Source of the DNA: Euryarchaeota archaeon UBA58
GTDB lineage: Archaea; Thermoplasmatota; Poseidoniia; Poseidoniales; Thalassarchaeaceae
Length of the DNA stretch: 27,407 bases
Direction: 5' to 3'
Assembly (NCBI GenBank): GCA_002498525.1
Contig: DAHR01000016.1
Coordinates: forward strand, 32,160-59,566
Positions 16,401 to 24,269 of the stretch are shown here, piece by piece. The notes below the pieces were generated by a model. It worked only from the letters and a program-made list of their open reading frames with translations, made no database searches and was not told the DNA's origin. Within the stretch, counting starts at the first letter, position 1; each line of letters begins with the position of its first letter. The translations under genes and the position numbers were made by a program.

Positions 16401-16796
16401 ATGAAGGTGACGAAATGGCCAACCGCAGCCGCTAAGAAGTCAGCACCGGCGCCCATGGTACAGATGACGGATATCACCGACCTGACCATTCGCCGGGCTG
16501 AACAGCAGCGTCGCATCAGGATGATGATGAACGCGATGCAGGCCGAAGAGCGTGCAAACCTCAAGGGTGGTGAGGACGCTGTGGCATGGGTGAAGGAGGA
16601 ATTGTGCATCGGTTGTGATCAGTGCACCATCGTCTGTGATGATGACGCAATCGAGGTGTACGACACCCCGATGGCGAGCCCTATCATGAACGTCGATGTC
16701 AACCGCAAAGCTCGCATACTGCGCGAGCCTTGCACGGGCTGCAAACTCTGCGTTCTGGCCTGCCCGACGGATGCGATCCTCATGATTGACAGGTGA
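16401..16796 (+). CDS. 2[4Fe-4S] ferredoxin with N-terminal extension
   Basis: 131 residues from the ATG at 16401. The C-terminal half binds two [4Fe-4S] clusters: CIGCDQCTIVC (C69, C72, C75, C79) and CTGCKLCVLAC (C111, C114, C117, C121). Each set is followed by Asp or Pro as in bacterial-type ferredoxins, with about 30 residues between motifs. The N-terminus is Ala/Pro/Lys-rich and then a charged helix (RRAEQQRRIRMMMNAMQAEERA). The start is uncertain: ATGs at 16455 and 16464 are in frame and none has a clear ribosome site. It overlaps the following gene by TGATG. Its place right after the HdrD-type fusion makes it a candidate electron carrier for that module, but this is inference. Confidence 0.87.
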   Translation: MKVTKWPTAAAKKSAPAPMVQMTDITDLTIRRAEQQRRIRMMMNAMQAEERANLKGGEDAVAWVKEELCIGCDQCTIVCDDDAIEVYDTPMASPIMNVDVNRKARILREPCTGCKLCVLACPTDAILMIDR

Positions 16797-17113
16797 TGAA
16801 AATGGAAGAAGAAGATCCAGTTAGATTCGGTGCTGAATTCGGTCCGAAGCGGACCGAGCACAGCACCGGTGTTTCGCTTAACACCTTCAAAACCCTGGTT
16901 TGGGTTTCGAACATCGGTGGTTTGGTACTCTTTGCGTTAGGATTGGAATTGATAATGGTGCAACAGCAGTTCTACCTTGGATTGGCAGCGATTGTCGGCG
17001 GAGTCGCAATCGCATTGTTTCCTTCGAATTATGAGATCGTCGGAATGGAGATTCCAGAAGATGAGTCAGAGAGTTCTCAAGAGAACGAAAATGTCAAGGA
17101 CTCCGAGGATTGA
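16796..17113 (+). CDS. small two-helix membrane protein, unrecognised
   Basis: 105 residues. A charged N-terminus (KMEEEDPVRFGAEFGPKRTEH) is followed by two hydrophobic helices (about 32-52 and 57-77) and an acidic tail (EDESESSQENENVKDSED). The ATG at 16796 overlaps the ferredoxin stop (TGATG), so it is translationally coupled to it; an ATG at 16802 with GGTGA upstream is also possible. The coupling suggests a membrane partner of the ferredoxin. No family recognised. Confidence 0.65.
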   Translation: MKMEEEDPVRFGAEFGPKRTEHSTGVSLNTFKTLVWVSNIGGLVLFALGLELIMVQQQFYLGLAAIVGGVAIALFPSNYEIVGMEIPEDESESSQENENVKDSED

Positions 17114-17119
17114 ATCCGA

Positions 17120-17608
17120 ATGATGGCAAGGGATTGCATTCTCACGCCTCTGGGACCTATCTTCGTCGAGGCGTCGACAAATGGCTTGACCGAAGTCGGT
17201 TGGGGCGAAAAAAAAACATCGACTGAAGAAAATCCTCATCTCGTAGCTGCCCGAGAATGGTTCCGTGCCTACTTCTCGGGTGAATCTCAGATGCTTCCCG
17301 AACTCGATTCATCCAGATTGACTGGATTTCAGAAACGAACACTCGATGCCTTGATCGGTCAGACACATTTCGGCAAGGTGGTATCATACGGAGAATTAGC
17401 TGAGTTGGCGGGCAGCAAAGGTGCGAGCCGAGCCGTCGGCTCGGTCATGGCGATGAATCCTTGGCCTCTTCTCGTACCCTGTCACAGAGTGGTTCGCAGT
17501 GACCGGATGATTGGGAATTACAGTGGCTTGGGCGGACAGGCAACGAAGATTCGACTGCTTGAGCACGAAGGTCATTCCTTCGACGAGGCCGGTCGGTTGA
17601 TTCACTGA
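17120..17608 (+). CDS. ogt: methylated-DNA-protein cysteine methyltransferase
   Basis: 162 residues, the usual size. It repairs O6-alkylguanine by moving the alkyl group to its own cysteine, in a single suicidal turnover. The active-site motif PCHRVV has C121. SYGELAELAG (89-98) and the arginine-finger region SRAVGSVMAMNP (103-114) precede it, and GLGGQATKIRLLEHEG follows. Two ATGs (17120, 17123) are possible, with GAGGATTG upstream. It starts 6 bases after the small membrane protein gene and overlaps the convergent asparagine synthetase gene by 7 bases at their 3' ends. Confidence 0.95.
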   Translation: MMARDCILTPLGPIFVEASTNGLTEVGWGEKKTSTEENPHLVAAREWFRAYFSGESQMLPELDSSRLTGFQKRTLDALIGQTHFGKVVSYGELAELAGSKGASRAVGSVMAMNPWPLLVPCHRVVRSDRMIGNYSGLGGQATKIRLLEHEGHSFDEAGRLIH

Positions 17609-19431
17609 GTCGGCCACGGGCCGACATCTTCCAGAACATCCAGAAGAGAACCACTTCGTATGCTGGTTCCTGCATCGGTGAAGTGCATGGCGTGAAACAT
17701 ACGCAGTCCGATAGCCATGTCTGGCTGATCTAGTAATTGTGGAGTAAGACGACCATATTCGAGAGCCCATTCCTCTGCCCGTGGTAGAAGTTCGTCGATG
17801 AGAGTGGCGACGAGTGAAGGACTCGTCGCAGTTCCCGCGGGGACTTTGGGTCGCCTGACGATTTCTCTCGGCAGATCGGTCAGAGCTGCCGCCTCTCGCA
17901 GAGCCATCTTCTCATCATCGGCCGACAAACGCCAGTCTAGAGGCAGAAGATGTGCTTGGGATCGGTGCGCAGAACCGAGGAAGGGAACTCGTAGCTCGAG
18001 ACCTGCAGCCATGCTGTGCCTGTCACCCAGACGCAGCTGGAAGTTCGCCAATTGTCCCCGATCCATCTCGAATTGCAATGTCTCGGTCAATCCCTGCATA
18101 TTAGGCGCGGGAGAAATCGAGTCATACGACCACGCCTCCCCATCACCTCGTGCCAAAGCAGACCCGTCAACACCGCCTGCAAGATCGAGTCTGTGTTGAA
18201 TCAGCCTCGCATGACCTGCAGGATCCCGATAACGGGGATATCCTGCATGTAATTCATCAGCACCTTGACCGCACAGGCCGATGGTCACATCCTTTCGCAT
18301 CTCATCGAATACCGATTGCCAGAAAACCACAGTGATATCGAGGTCCTCGCCGTGCCAGGCGAATCGAGGTAGATCTTCCCAGAATGTAGTCTCAGGCATG
18401 ATATGAGTATGATGGGTTAAATCGTGATGCTGTGCAACCATTTGAGCGGCGATAAAATCAGAATTATCCTCACTATCAGCAACGGTCCAACAGGCTGGAA
18501 CCGCCTTTCCTGCAGCCTGGGCGGTCTCATGTGCAAGAGCGGCAACCAAACTTGAGTCGAGCCCACCTGAAAGAACGATACCCACTGGCACATCAGCCAT
18601 CAACCGGTCTTCGATACTACACCGCAGACTTTCCAACAGAACCCGCGCCTGAGTCTTGACATCCCATGAATCCTCAGGCGCGACGAGATCGTGTGAATAA
18701 CGCGCTACACCCGTCAGCACAGCTCGTCCATCAGAATCCAAGCCCCAAGTCTCAACAGTGCCAGGTGCGACCGAGATCACGCCTTCGAAGAGAGTCGTGC
18801 GGTCGAGAGGATACTCGTAGGCCAAACGCACAACCAGAGCATCTATGTCTGGCTGCGCGACAAAATCCGCATGCCCGCGAAGAGCTTTCACCTCGGAGCC
18901 GAATAGCAGTGTACCATCGTCCAGCAGCGTTCTCACGATTGGTTTGATTCCCATTGAATCTCGGCATAGAATGAGTTCCTCCCTTGCAGGATCCCACAAT
19001 GCGAAACCCCACATGCCATCCAACTTCGAGACCCACCCTACATGGGCTTGCGCCGGATTCACCCCCTCCTTGCCAGCAACCGAAGATGAAGAACCTGAAT
19101 GGCTTCGATGGAGTGCGAGAATCGTCTCTCCATCGCCCGAGGTCCGGAAGGGATAATCTCGAAGACCTCGCTTCAAATTCTTATGATTGTAAATCTCGCC
19201 ATTTTGAATCAATACACAACCATGGTCAGAGCCAAGTGGCTGGCGCGAGCCGGCGAGATCGATTATCGAGAGCCGCGCATGGCCGAATGCAACCGTCCCA
19301 GAACAGCTTCCTGTACCAACCTCAGCCGACCATACGCCAGACCCGTCAGGGCCTCGGTGGGCCAATGCGGTAGCCATGGCTCTCGCCTCGAGGGAACTAC
19401 CATTACCCAGCAGACCTGCGATGCCACACAC
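17602..19431 (-). CDS. asnB: asparagine synthetase (glutamine-hydrolysing)
   Basis: 609 residues, the usual two-domain size. It starts MCGIAGLLG, so Cys2 becomes the N-terminal nucleophile of the glutaminase after Met removal. Glutaminase motifs HRGPDGSG, FGHARLSIID and NGEIYNH (77-83) follow. The synthetase domain has the pyrophosphate-binding SGGLDSS (288-294) and CGQGADELHAGYPRY. The reaction is aspartate, ATP and glutamine to asparagine. The start is GTG, fixed by the required MCG terminus. Related amidotransferases acting on other substrates cannot be fully excluded, but no odd residues are seen. It is the last gene of a minus-strand run beginning at the B12-subunit gene. Confidence 0.94.
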   Translation of the reverse strand: MCGIAGLLGNGSSLEARAMATALAHRGPDGSGVWSAEVGTGSCSGTVAFGHARLSIIDLAGSRQPLGSDHGCVLIQNGEIYNHKNLKRGLRDYPFRTSGDGETILALHRSHSGSSSSVAGKEGVNPAQAHVGWVSKLDGMWGFALWDPAREELILCRDSMGIKPIVRTLLDDGTLLFGSEVKALRGHADFVAQPDIDALVVRLAYEYPLDRTTLFEGVISVAPGTVETWGLDSDGRAVLTGVARYSHDLVAPEDSWDVKTQARVLLESLRCSIEDRLMADVPVGIVLSGGLDSSLVAALAHETAQAAGKAVPACWTVADSEDNSDFIAAQMVAQHHDLTHHTHIMPETTFWEDLPRFAWHGEDLDITVVFWQSVFDEMRKDVTIGLCGQGADELHAGYPRYRDPAGHARLIQHRLDLAGGVDGSALARGDGEAWSYDSISPAPNMQGLTETLQFEMDRGQLANFQLRLGDRHSMAAGLELRVPFLGSAHRSQAHLLPLDWRLSADDEKMALREAAALTDLPREIVRRPKVPAGTATSPSLVATLIDELLPRAEEWALEYGRLTPQLLDQPDMAIGLRMFHAMHFTDAGTSIRSGSLLDVLEDVGPWPTQ

Positions 19432-19513
19432 ACTCTCAGGTCAGCAACAACCGGTCATGAACATGGTGGCGAAGTCCGTCGAAGGTCACTGACCGATTCG
19501 GATGGAGTGTTCC

Positions 19514-19633
19514 TCACCAATAGACGATGAAGATCGCGAATGAAGCGATTGAAGCCAAGGTCCAGACGAAGACATAGAAATTCTGAGAGAGCGGGGATTC
19601 AGCGATGTTGCTGGATTCTTCAGACTTGGACAT
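19514..19633 (-). CDS. 39-residue single-helix membrane peptide
   Basis: A short reading frame from ATG at 19633 to TGA at 19514. It encodes a polar N-terminus (MSKSEESSNIAESPL) and one membrane helix (about residues 20-38, YVFVWTLASIASFAIFIVYW). The layout is that of small accessory subunits of membrane complexes. It fills most of the gap between asnB and the dolichol-kinase-like gene on the same strand. There is no strong ribosome site (GATAGAG before the ATG). The clean polar-then-hydrophobic design argues that it is real, but no homologue can be named. Confidence 0.5.
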   Translation of the reverse strand: MSKSEESSNIAESPLSQNFYVFVWTLASIASFAIFIVYW

Positions 19634-19685
19634 CTCTATCAAACACTGCGAGATGAAATCGGGTTGTAAATGTGACTGAAGTAAC

Positions 19686-20327
19686 TCATAGGAAAGGAGT
19701 CAGCAGAAGCAGCGCCGTCAACGGGAAAAGGATCATCGTCGCATTGTCATCGATCCACTTGACGCGAGGGATCTCACCGAGAACCGTCAATGGTGCGAGA
19801 ATGACTGCGACCCATGCAGGGGTACCGAGCACCACCGATGCGCCTAGCCAGATAGCGTATGAGAGGACGAGGCCGACGATGATGGCGTTCTTCAGTCCCC
19901 TCTTCGTACGCTTGATCTCCCCCATCACGGGGTCGACGAAAGTGAGACCCCAGATGATTGGGATGGTGTAGAGTCCGGCCTCGATGCCCTCGCCTGGCTG
20001 CGGGGCGACTATGAGGGTCAGACAGACAGCGAAGGCGCCCCATGCCAGCGCGCTGATCTGCGTTGCTTCGTATTCGCGCTGACCGACGATTATGATGCCG
20101 AAGCGAATTCTGATTGCTTCGACGATGATGAAAATGAGAGCGACGGCGATGACGAATTGTTGCGGTTCAAGAGAGACATAAGCGGCAATGGTCTCACCAT
20201 AGAGGTGGTACATCACCGGAATCAGGAACATCGAGATGTGAAGGAGACGTCGGAAGATGTGTCCGCCAGCGCCGCCGACAGAATGTTCGATATGATCGAC
20301 GTCGACTGCAATCTCAGGATCGTTCAT
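19686..20327 (-). CDS. putative dolichol kinase-like / CDP-diglyceride-synthase-superfamily membrane protein
   Basis: 213 residues with about six hydrophobic segments. RRLLHISMFLIP near the N-terminus resembles the RK..H start of Sec59/VTE5-type polyprenol kinases. FVDPVMGEIKRTKRGLKN (about 130-147) sits where that family has a GDP-A-G-K type CTP-binding motif, and EIPRVKWIDDNATM near the C-terminus resembles the E...DDN..VP motif. A CTP-dependent lipid kinase for archaeal polyprenol or isoprenoid lipids is the best guess. The key motif is altered (FVDP for GDP), so a catalytically different relative is possible. GAGGTGA lies just upstream of the ATG. It follows meaB by 65 bases. Confidence 0.45.
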   Translation of the reverse strand: MNDPEIAVDVDHIEHSVGGAGGHIFRRLLHISMFLIPVMYHLYGETIAAYVSLEPQQFVIAVALIFIIVEAIRIRFGIIIVGQREYEATQISALAWGAFAVCLTLIVAPQPGEGIEAGLYTIPIIWGLTFVDPVMGEIKRTKRGLKNAIIVGLVLSYAIWLGASVVLGTPAWVAVILAPLTVLGEIPRVKWIDDNATMILFPLTALLLLTPFL

Positions 20328-20392
20328 TCATTCACCTCGCACTTGTCGGTATTCTTCAACGATTCATCTATTCAACTGTCACGCGGCTGAAT

Positions 20393-21259
20393 TCAACCTT
20401 TCCTGATGCTCTCGACCGCTTCAGACAGCGTCATGCTTCCGGTCTCCAAGGCAGCCATCACCTCATCGAAAGAGTCGGCTCCGAGGAGGGTGGAATCCCA
20501 GGCTGAGATCAAACGTTCCCGGATTCGCAGCCGTTCTCTGCCTGTCGTGGTTTCAACGGCATCGATAGCGTCGACCAGTTGCTCGATTCCGCTACCATCG
20601 TGAGCGGAAACGAGCAGAACCTCGGGGTTTCGCTCCAATTCACCGACCGATAGGGCCGAGCGTATCGAGTCTGCCGCCCGCGCTGCATTCGGCAAGTCGG
20701 ATTTGTTGATTGCAATCAAGTCGGCCAACTCGATGATTCCGGCTTTCTCCGCTTGAATGACATCACCTCTGTCGGGTCCATCGACGAGCAATATCCGCTC
20801 AGCGAAGGCTACCACTCGAATCTCCGCCTGGCCAGCGCCGACGGTCTCGATCAGAATTCGACTCCAGCCACACTCCGCCAGACAATCGACCATCGGAGAT
20901 AGGCAGTCCATCAGTCCACCAGGGTGGTTCCTCGTGGCCAGCGAGCGAACGAAGAACGAATCTGACGAATCAGCACTCATCATCCTCATTCTATCACCGA
21001 GAAGAGCACCGCCACTTCGAGGTGAGGAAGGGTCGACTGCGAGGACTGCGACGGACTCGCCTCGAGCCAGCCAGATATCGACCATGCGACCAATCAGCGT
21101 CGATTTACCGACCCCGGGCGGACCCGTGACCCCTATCGAGTCACCCGATCCCGCGGGTACTGGAGATTCTTCACCCTCTTCAAGGCAGGTCAGCAACTTC
21201 GACAAGGCCCTCCTGTCGCCATTCTTGGCGGCGATCAGTAGTTCGTCAGTCTCGCTCAT
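20393..21259 (-). CDS. meaB: methylmalonyl-CoA mutase-associated GTPase MeaB
   Basis: 288 residues. The G3E-family P-loop GPPGVGKST is at 46-54, the AVDPSSPRSGGALLGDR segment is typical of MeaB/ArgK, ETVGAGQ follows, and NKSD is the guanine-specificity motif. MeaB protects and loads adenosylcobalamin into methylmalonyl-CoA mutase using GTP. I start at the ATG at 21259, which overlaps the stop of the B12-binding subunit gene as ATGA; a longer frame to 21271 would be less natural. The coupling to the B12 subunit confirms the assignment over the older name (LAO/AO transport ATPase). Confidence 0.94.
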   Translation of the reverse strand: MSETDELLIAAKNGDRRALSKLLTCLEEGEESPVPAGSGDSIGVTGPPGVGKSTLIGRMVDIWLARGESVAVLAVDPSSPRSGGALLGDRMRMMSADSSDSFFVRSLATRNHPGGLMDCLSPMVDCLAECGWSRILIETVGAGQAEIRVVAFAERILLVDGPDRGDVIQAEKAGIIELADLIAINKSDLPNAARAADSIRSALSVGELERNPEVLLVSAHDGSGIEQLVDAIDAVETTTGRERLRIRERLISAWDSTLLGADSFDEVMAALETGSMTLSEAVESIRKG

Positions 21260-21693
21260 TCCCAATGCCACCCTGGATCTTCGCCGACCCCTATCGCTTC
21301 CCCGGCTTCGGCCCGCTCATCGAGTGTTTTGAGAAAATCAAGAATCTCCGAAGTGGTCGTGCCCGGTCCGAAGATAGCCCGAACGCCCTCCTCAAAGAGG
21401 GCAGGACGATCCTCTTCAGGGATGATGCCTCCAGCGAAGACGACGACGTCGGTCATTCCCGCTTCACGCAAACCGCCACATAGACGAGGTATGAGAATCG
21501 CATGTGCGCCGGATAGGGTAGAGAGTCCAACGGCTGCGGCATCCTCGTCCATGACGATTCGGACGATTTCAGCCGGAGTCCTGCGAAGTCCGGTGTAGAT
21601 TACTTCGTGTCCACCGTCACGCAGAGCACGAGCGATGACCTTAGCCCCCCTGTCGTGCCCGTCGAGACCCGGTTTCGCCACCACGATTCGCAT
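21256..21693 (-). CDS. mcmA2: methylmalonyl-CoA mutase small subunit (B12-binding domain)
   Basis: 145 residues consisting only of the cobalamin-binding domain. DGHDRGAKV near the N-terminus contains the histidine that replaces the lower ligand of B12. GLSTLSGAH and FAGGIIPEED follow as in mutase C-terminal domains. It would pair with a separate large catalytic subunit, not in this window, to interconvert methylmalonyl-CoA and succinyl-CoA. I start at the ATG at 21693 (MRIVVAKPG), where the family starts; a TTG frame reaches 21732. It overlaps meaB by 4 bases and is divergent from the carboxyltransferase gene at 21814, so the 120-base gap should hold both promoters, though I see no convincing TATA box. 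Confidence 0.93.
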   Translation of the reverse strand: MRIVVAKPGLDGHDRGAKVIARALRDGGHEVIYTGLRRTPAEIVRIVMDEDAAAVGLSTLSGAHAILIPRLCGGLREAGMTDVVVFAGGIIPEEDRPALFEEGVRAIFGPGTTTSEILDFLKTLDERAEAGEAIGVGEDPGWHWE

Positions 21694-21813
21694 GATACCG
21701 TCCTTGGTGGCGACCCGCCGCAGAGCCTTCAAGCAACCGATTGTGTGAATCTTCGGACAATCGTCTCTTCAGGAATGCTCATTGGCGGCCTCGCCGCGTT
21801 GGCAGACTGTCAC

Positions 21814-23367
21814 ATGTCAGGCGTGCAGGATAGCATCGATGACTTGCGCCGGCGAAAGGCGCAGGCTGAAGCCGGCGGCGGGCAGCAACGTATCGCTGCC
21901 CAACACGCGCGCGGCAAGATGACCGCGCGCGAGCGTATCGAGCAATTGGTCGATGAAGGCAGCTTCGTGGAAGTCGATTCACTGGTCGAACACAGATGCA
22001 CGGATTTCGACATGGATCGTAACGTGATTCCGGGTGATGGCGTGGTCTGCGGCTATGGCACCATCAACGGTCGTACAATCTACTGCTTCGCTCAGGATTT
22101 CACTGTTTACGGCGGCTCATTGGGTGAGATGCACGGCCTGAAGATATGCAAGATTCTCGATATGGCTCTGAAGACGGGGGCGCCGGTGATAGGTCTCAAC
22201 GACAGTGGCGGAGCACGCATCCAGGAGGGAGTGGCGTCCTTGGGTTCCTACGCTGAGATCTTCTTCAGAAATGTCCGCGCCAGCGGTGTGATTCCTCAAA
22301 TTTCGGTGATAATGGGTCCGTGTGCTGGCGGCGCTGTCTACTCGCCAGCCATCACCGACTTCGTCATCATGGTCGACAAAACGGCACACATGTTCATCAC
22401 CGGTCCGGAAGTGATCAAGACGGTGACCAACGAGGAGGTTTCCTTCGAAGACCTCGGAGGTGCTGCAACCCACGCAACCCGCTCAGGTGTCACACACTTC
22501 ACCGCCCAAGACGACAATGATGCATTGGAATTGGTTCGAAACCTGATCAGCATGTTACCATCGAATAATCTCGAACGGGCGCCGATCAAGGATACGACAG
22601 ATCCGCCCGACCGGGAATGTGAGAACCTTGACGAATTGGTCCCTCTGGATCCGACTCTCCCCTATGACATCGTTGACGCTGTCGAGGAAGTCCTCGACGA
22701 TGGCGCCTTCTTGGAGGTTCAAGCCGACTATGCACAGAACATCGTCATCGGCTTCGGGCGACTCGGAGGTCATACAATCGGTATCGTCGCCAACCAACCG
22801 AAATTCCTCGCGGGCTGCCTCGACATTGATGCCTCAGTCAAAGCAGCCCGATTCATAAGATTCTGTGACGCTTTCAACATCCCACTCCTGACATTCGTCG
22901 ATGTCCCGGGTTTCCTTCCAGGTGCAAGTCAGGAATGGGGGGGCATCATCCGCCACGGCGCGAAACTGCTCTATGCTTACGCCGAAGCCACAGTCCCCAA
23001 ACTGACCGTGATAACCCGAAAGGCATACGGTGGCGCCTATGATGTGATGTCGTCGAAACACATTCGTGGAGATTACAATGTAGCATGGCCGACCGCCCGG
23101 CTCGCAGTGATGGGGGCTGAAGGAGCCGTGCAGATCATCCATCGAAGAAGAATCGGCGCCGCGGGTGACCCGATCGGTGAACGGGAACGCCTGATCGACG
23201 ATTACGAGGAGACATTCGCCAACCCATATCGAGCCGCAGCCCTCGGATATCTCGACGACGTCATCCAACCCCGAGAAACCCGCGCGAAACTGAGCCGAGC
23301 CCTCGGTGCTCTACTCGAGAAAGAAGAGATCAGACCCGCTCGCAAGCACGGCAACATCCCATTATGA
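21814..23367 (+). CDS. pccB: acyl-CoA (propionyl-/methylmalonyl-CoA) carboxyltransferase subunit
   Basis: 517 residues, the usual length. Two crotonase-fold halves are visible. The N-half has ARGKMTARERIEQLVDEGSF, GLNDSGGARIQEGV and GPCAGGAVYSPA; the C-half has PYDIVDAVEEVLDDG, FVDVPGFLPGASQEWGGII, KAYGGAYDVM and the WPTARLAVMGAEGAV segment. It moves carboxyl groups between biotin on the carrier protein and an acyl-CoA, probably propionyl-CoA. The start at ATG 21814 gives the family-like MSGVQDSIDDLRRRKAQAEAGGG-type beginning; an ATG at 21775 and a longer overlapping frame are rejected. The next two genes, 9 and 4 bases after the preceding stops, encode the small subunit and biotin carrier. 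Confidence 0.95.
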   Translation: MSGVQDSIDDLRRRKAQAEAGGGQQRIAAQHARGKMTARERIEQLVDEGSFVEVDSLVEHRCTDFDMDRNVIPGDGVVCGYGTINGRTIYCFAQDFTVYGGSLGEMHGLKICKILDMALKTGAPVIGLNDSGGARIQEGVASLGSYAEIFFRNVRASGVIPQISVIMGPCAGGAVYSPAITDFVIMVDKTAHMFITGPEVIKTVTNEEVSFEDLGGAATHATRSGVTHFTAQDDNDALELVRNLISMLPSNNLERAPIKDTTDPPDRECENLDELVPLDPTLPYDIVDAVEEVLDDGAFLEVQADYAQNIVIGFGRLGGHTIGIVANQPKFLAGCLDIDASVKAARFIRFCDAFNIPLLTFVDVPGFLPGASQEWGGIIRHGAKLLYAYAEATVPKLTVITRKAYGGAYDVMSSKHIRGDYNVAWPTARLAVMGAEGAVQIIHRRRIGAAGDPIGERERLIDDYEETFANPYRAAALGYLDDVIQPRETRAKLSRALGALLEKEEIRPARKHGNIPL

Positions 23368-23376
23368 GGAATGGCA

Positions 23377-23568
23377 ATGGCTCGCAAGAAGGATAGAATG
23401 CTCGCCGCTGCGATAGCCGCAGTCATCCTCGAGGAAGAAAGCGGCTCCTCGCTGCAACCCGCAGCCTCACGTGACCAAGGCAAGGCTTGGTCGCGCGACC
23501 ATCGTCGAGTCCTCATCGGGCGACGAAACCTGTTTCGCGCCCGCACGCGAAGGAGTACCCCTCGGTGA
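23377..23568 (+). CDS. small acyl-CoA carboxylase/decarboxylase subunit (OadG/epsilon-like)
   Basis: 63 residues. LAAAIAAVILEEE near the N-terminus and a basic, Arg-rich C-terminus with WSRDHRRVLIGRR match the tail of OadG/MmdD-type and epsilon-type small subunits (AAIAA..., then SxWkxAGR...) that bridge the carboxyltransferase and biotin carrier. Unlike membrane-type OadG it has no N-terminal membrane helix, so a soluble carboxylase bridging role is favoured. The ATG at 23377 has GAGG 7 bases ahead, better than the ATG at 23371. Its position between carboxyltransferase and biotin carrier genes is the best support. Confidence 0.65.
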   Translation: MARKKDRMLAAAIAAVILEEESGSSLQPAASRDQGKAWSRDHRRVLIGRRNLFRARTRRSTPR

Positions 23569-23572
23569 TCTG

Positions 23573-23983
23573 ATGACCAAGAAACGGAAGGTCAAGGTCG
23601 ACGGCGAAGAATTCGACGTCGAACTCGAAAAGGTCGACGGTGTCTGGGCAGTCACCGTCGGCAGCAAGAAATTCACCATAGAAGTGAGCGGTGGCAAGGG
23701 CGACCGAGAAGGTGCGAGGAAACGCAAACGCAGCGGACGAAGCAAGCGTTCGGGAACGATATCCTCCACCATTCCGGGCAAGATCGTCTCGATTGCAGTC
23801 GAACTCGGAGTGAGTGTCTCCGAGGGTGATGTGGTGATGGTTCTTGAAGCGATGAAGATGCAGAACGAGATTCATGCGCCGCTCTCGGGAATAGTCTCAC
23901 AAATCAACTGTCAACCGGGTGAAAGCGTCGAAGCCAATGCACCCCTGATCGTGATTGAGCCCGAAGAAGACAAATCAGAGTAA
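23573..23983 (+). CDS. biotin carboxyl carrier protein of acyl-CoA carboxylase
   Basis: 136 residues. The C-terminal biotinyl domain (about 62-130) holds VLEAMKMQNEI, with K95 as the biotinylation site, and APLSGIVSQI after it. An N-terminal beta-rich part (KRKVKVDGEEFDVELEKVDGVWAV) resembles the swinging-arm base of other carriers. The linker (about 42-61) is strongly basic (Lys/Arg/Gly) instead of the usual Ala/Pro-rich type. I start at the ATG at 23573, 4 bases after the preceding stop and with GGTGA upstream; a longer frame to 23471 would overlap the small-subunit gene. Biotin is probably attached by the ligase domain of the fusion protein at 7034. Confidence 0.94.
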   Translation: MTKKRKVKVDGEEFDVELEKVDGVWAVTVGSKKFTIEVSGGKGDREGARKRKRSGRSKRSGTISSTIPGKIVSIAVELGVSVSEGDVVMVLEAMKMQNEIHAPLSGIVSQINCQPGESVEANAPLIVIEPEEDKSE

Positions 23984-23999
23984 TGAATGAGGTGGAATG

Positions 24000-24230
24000 A
24001 TGCCGACATGCGACTACGCGGATTGCGGGGCTGAAGGCGAGAAGGTCAGCCGCCTATCGCCGGAAGGATTCCTCGTTGCGACTGGCGAGAAAGCATATTC
24101 ATTCAGAGAGGCTTATCACCGATTCCATTACTGCAAAGAGCATCACGACGAACTGATGAAAAATGTCTGGAATCGAGTTCGTTCAGAAGAAGACAAAGAA
24201 GACGGTCACATTGCGCCCACCGCCATCTGA
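24000..24230 (+). CDS. small putative zinc-binding protein, unrecognised
   Basis: 76 residues. CDYADCG (C4, C9) and HYCKEHH (C45, H48) could form one zinc site; the chain between is polar and ends in a charged tail. Adjacent ATGs at 23997 and 24000 are both possible; GAGGTG spacing favours 24000. It lies 16 bases after the biotin carrier stop, so it may be the last gene of that operon. No function can be assigned. Confidence 0.65.
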   Translation: MPTCDYADCGAEGEKVSRLSPEGFLVATGEKAYSFREAYHRFHYCKEHHDELMKNVWNRVRSEEDKEDGHIAPTAI

Positions 24231-24269
24231 GAGGATCTCGATGATTCGAAGTCACGAGTTGGTGTTCGA

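Noticed and set aside
20757..21332. Plus-strand 191-codon frame antisense to meaB
   Set aside because: Ser/Pro/Arg-rich shadow of a clear GTPase gene.
21607..21813. Upstream extension of the carboxyltransferase frame
   Set aside because: It would overlap the divergent B12-subunit gene by almost 90 bases; the family N-terminus begins at the ATG at 21814.
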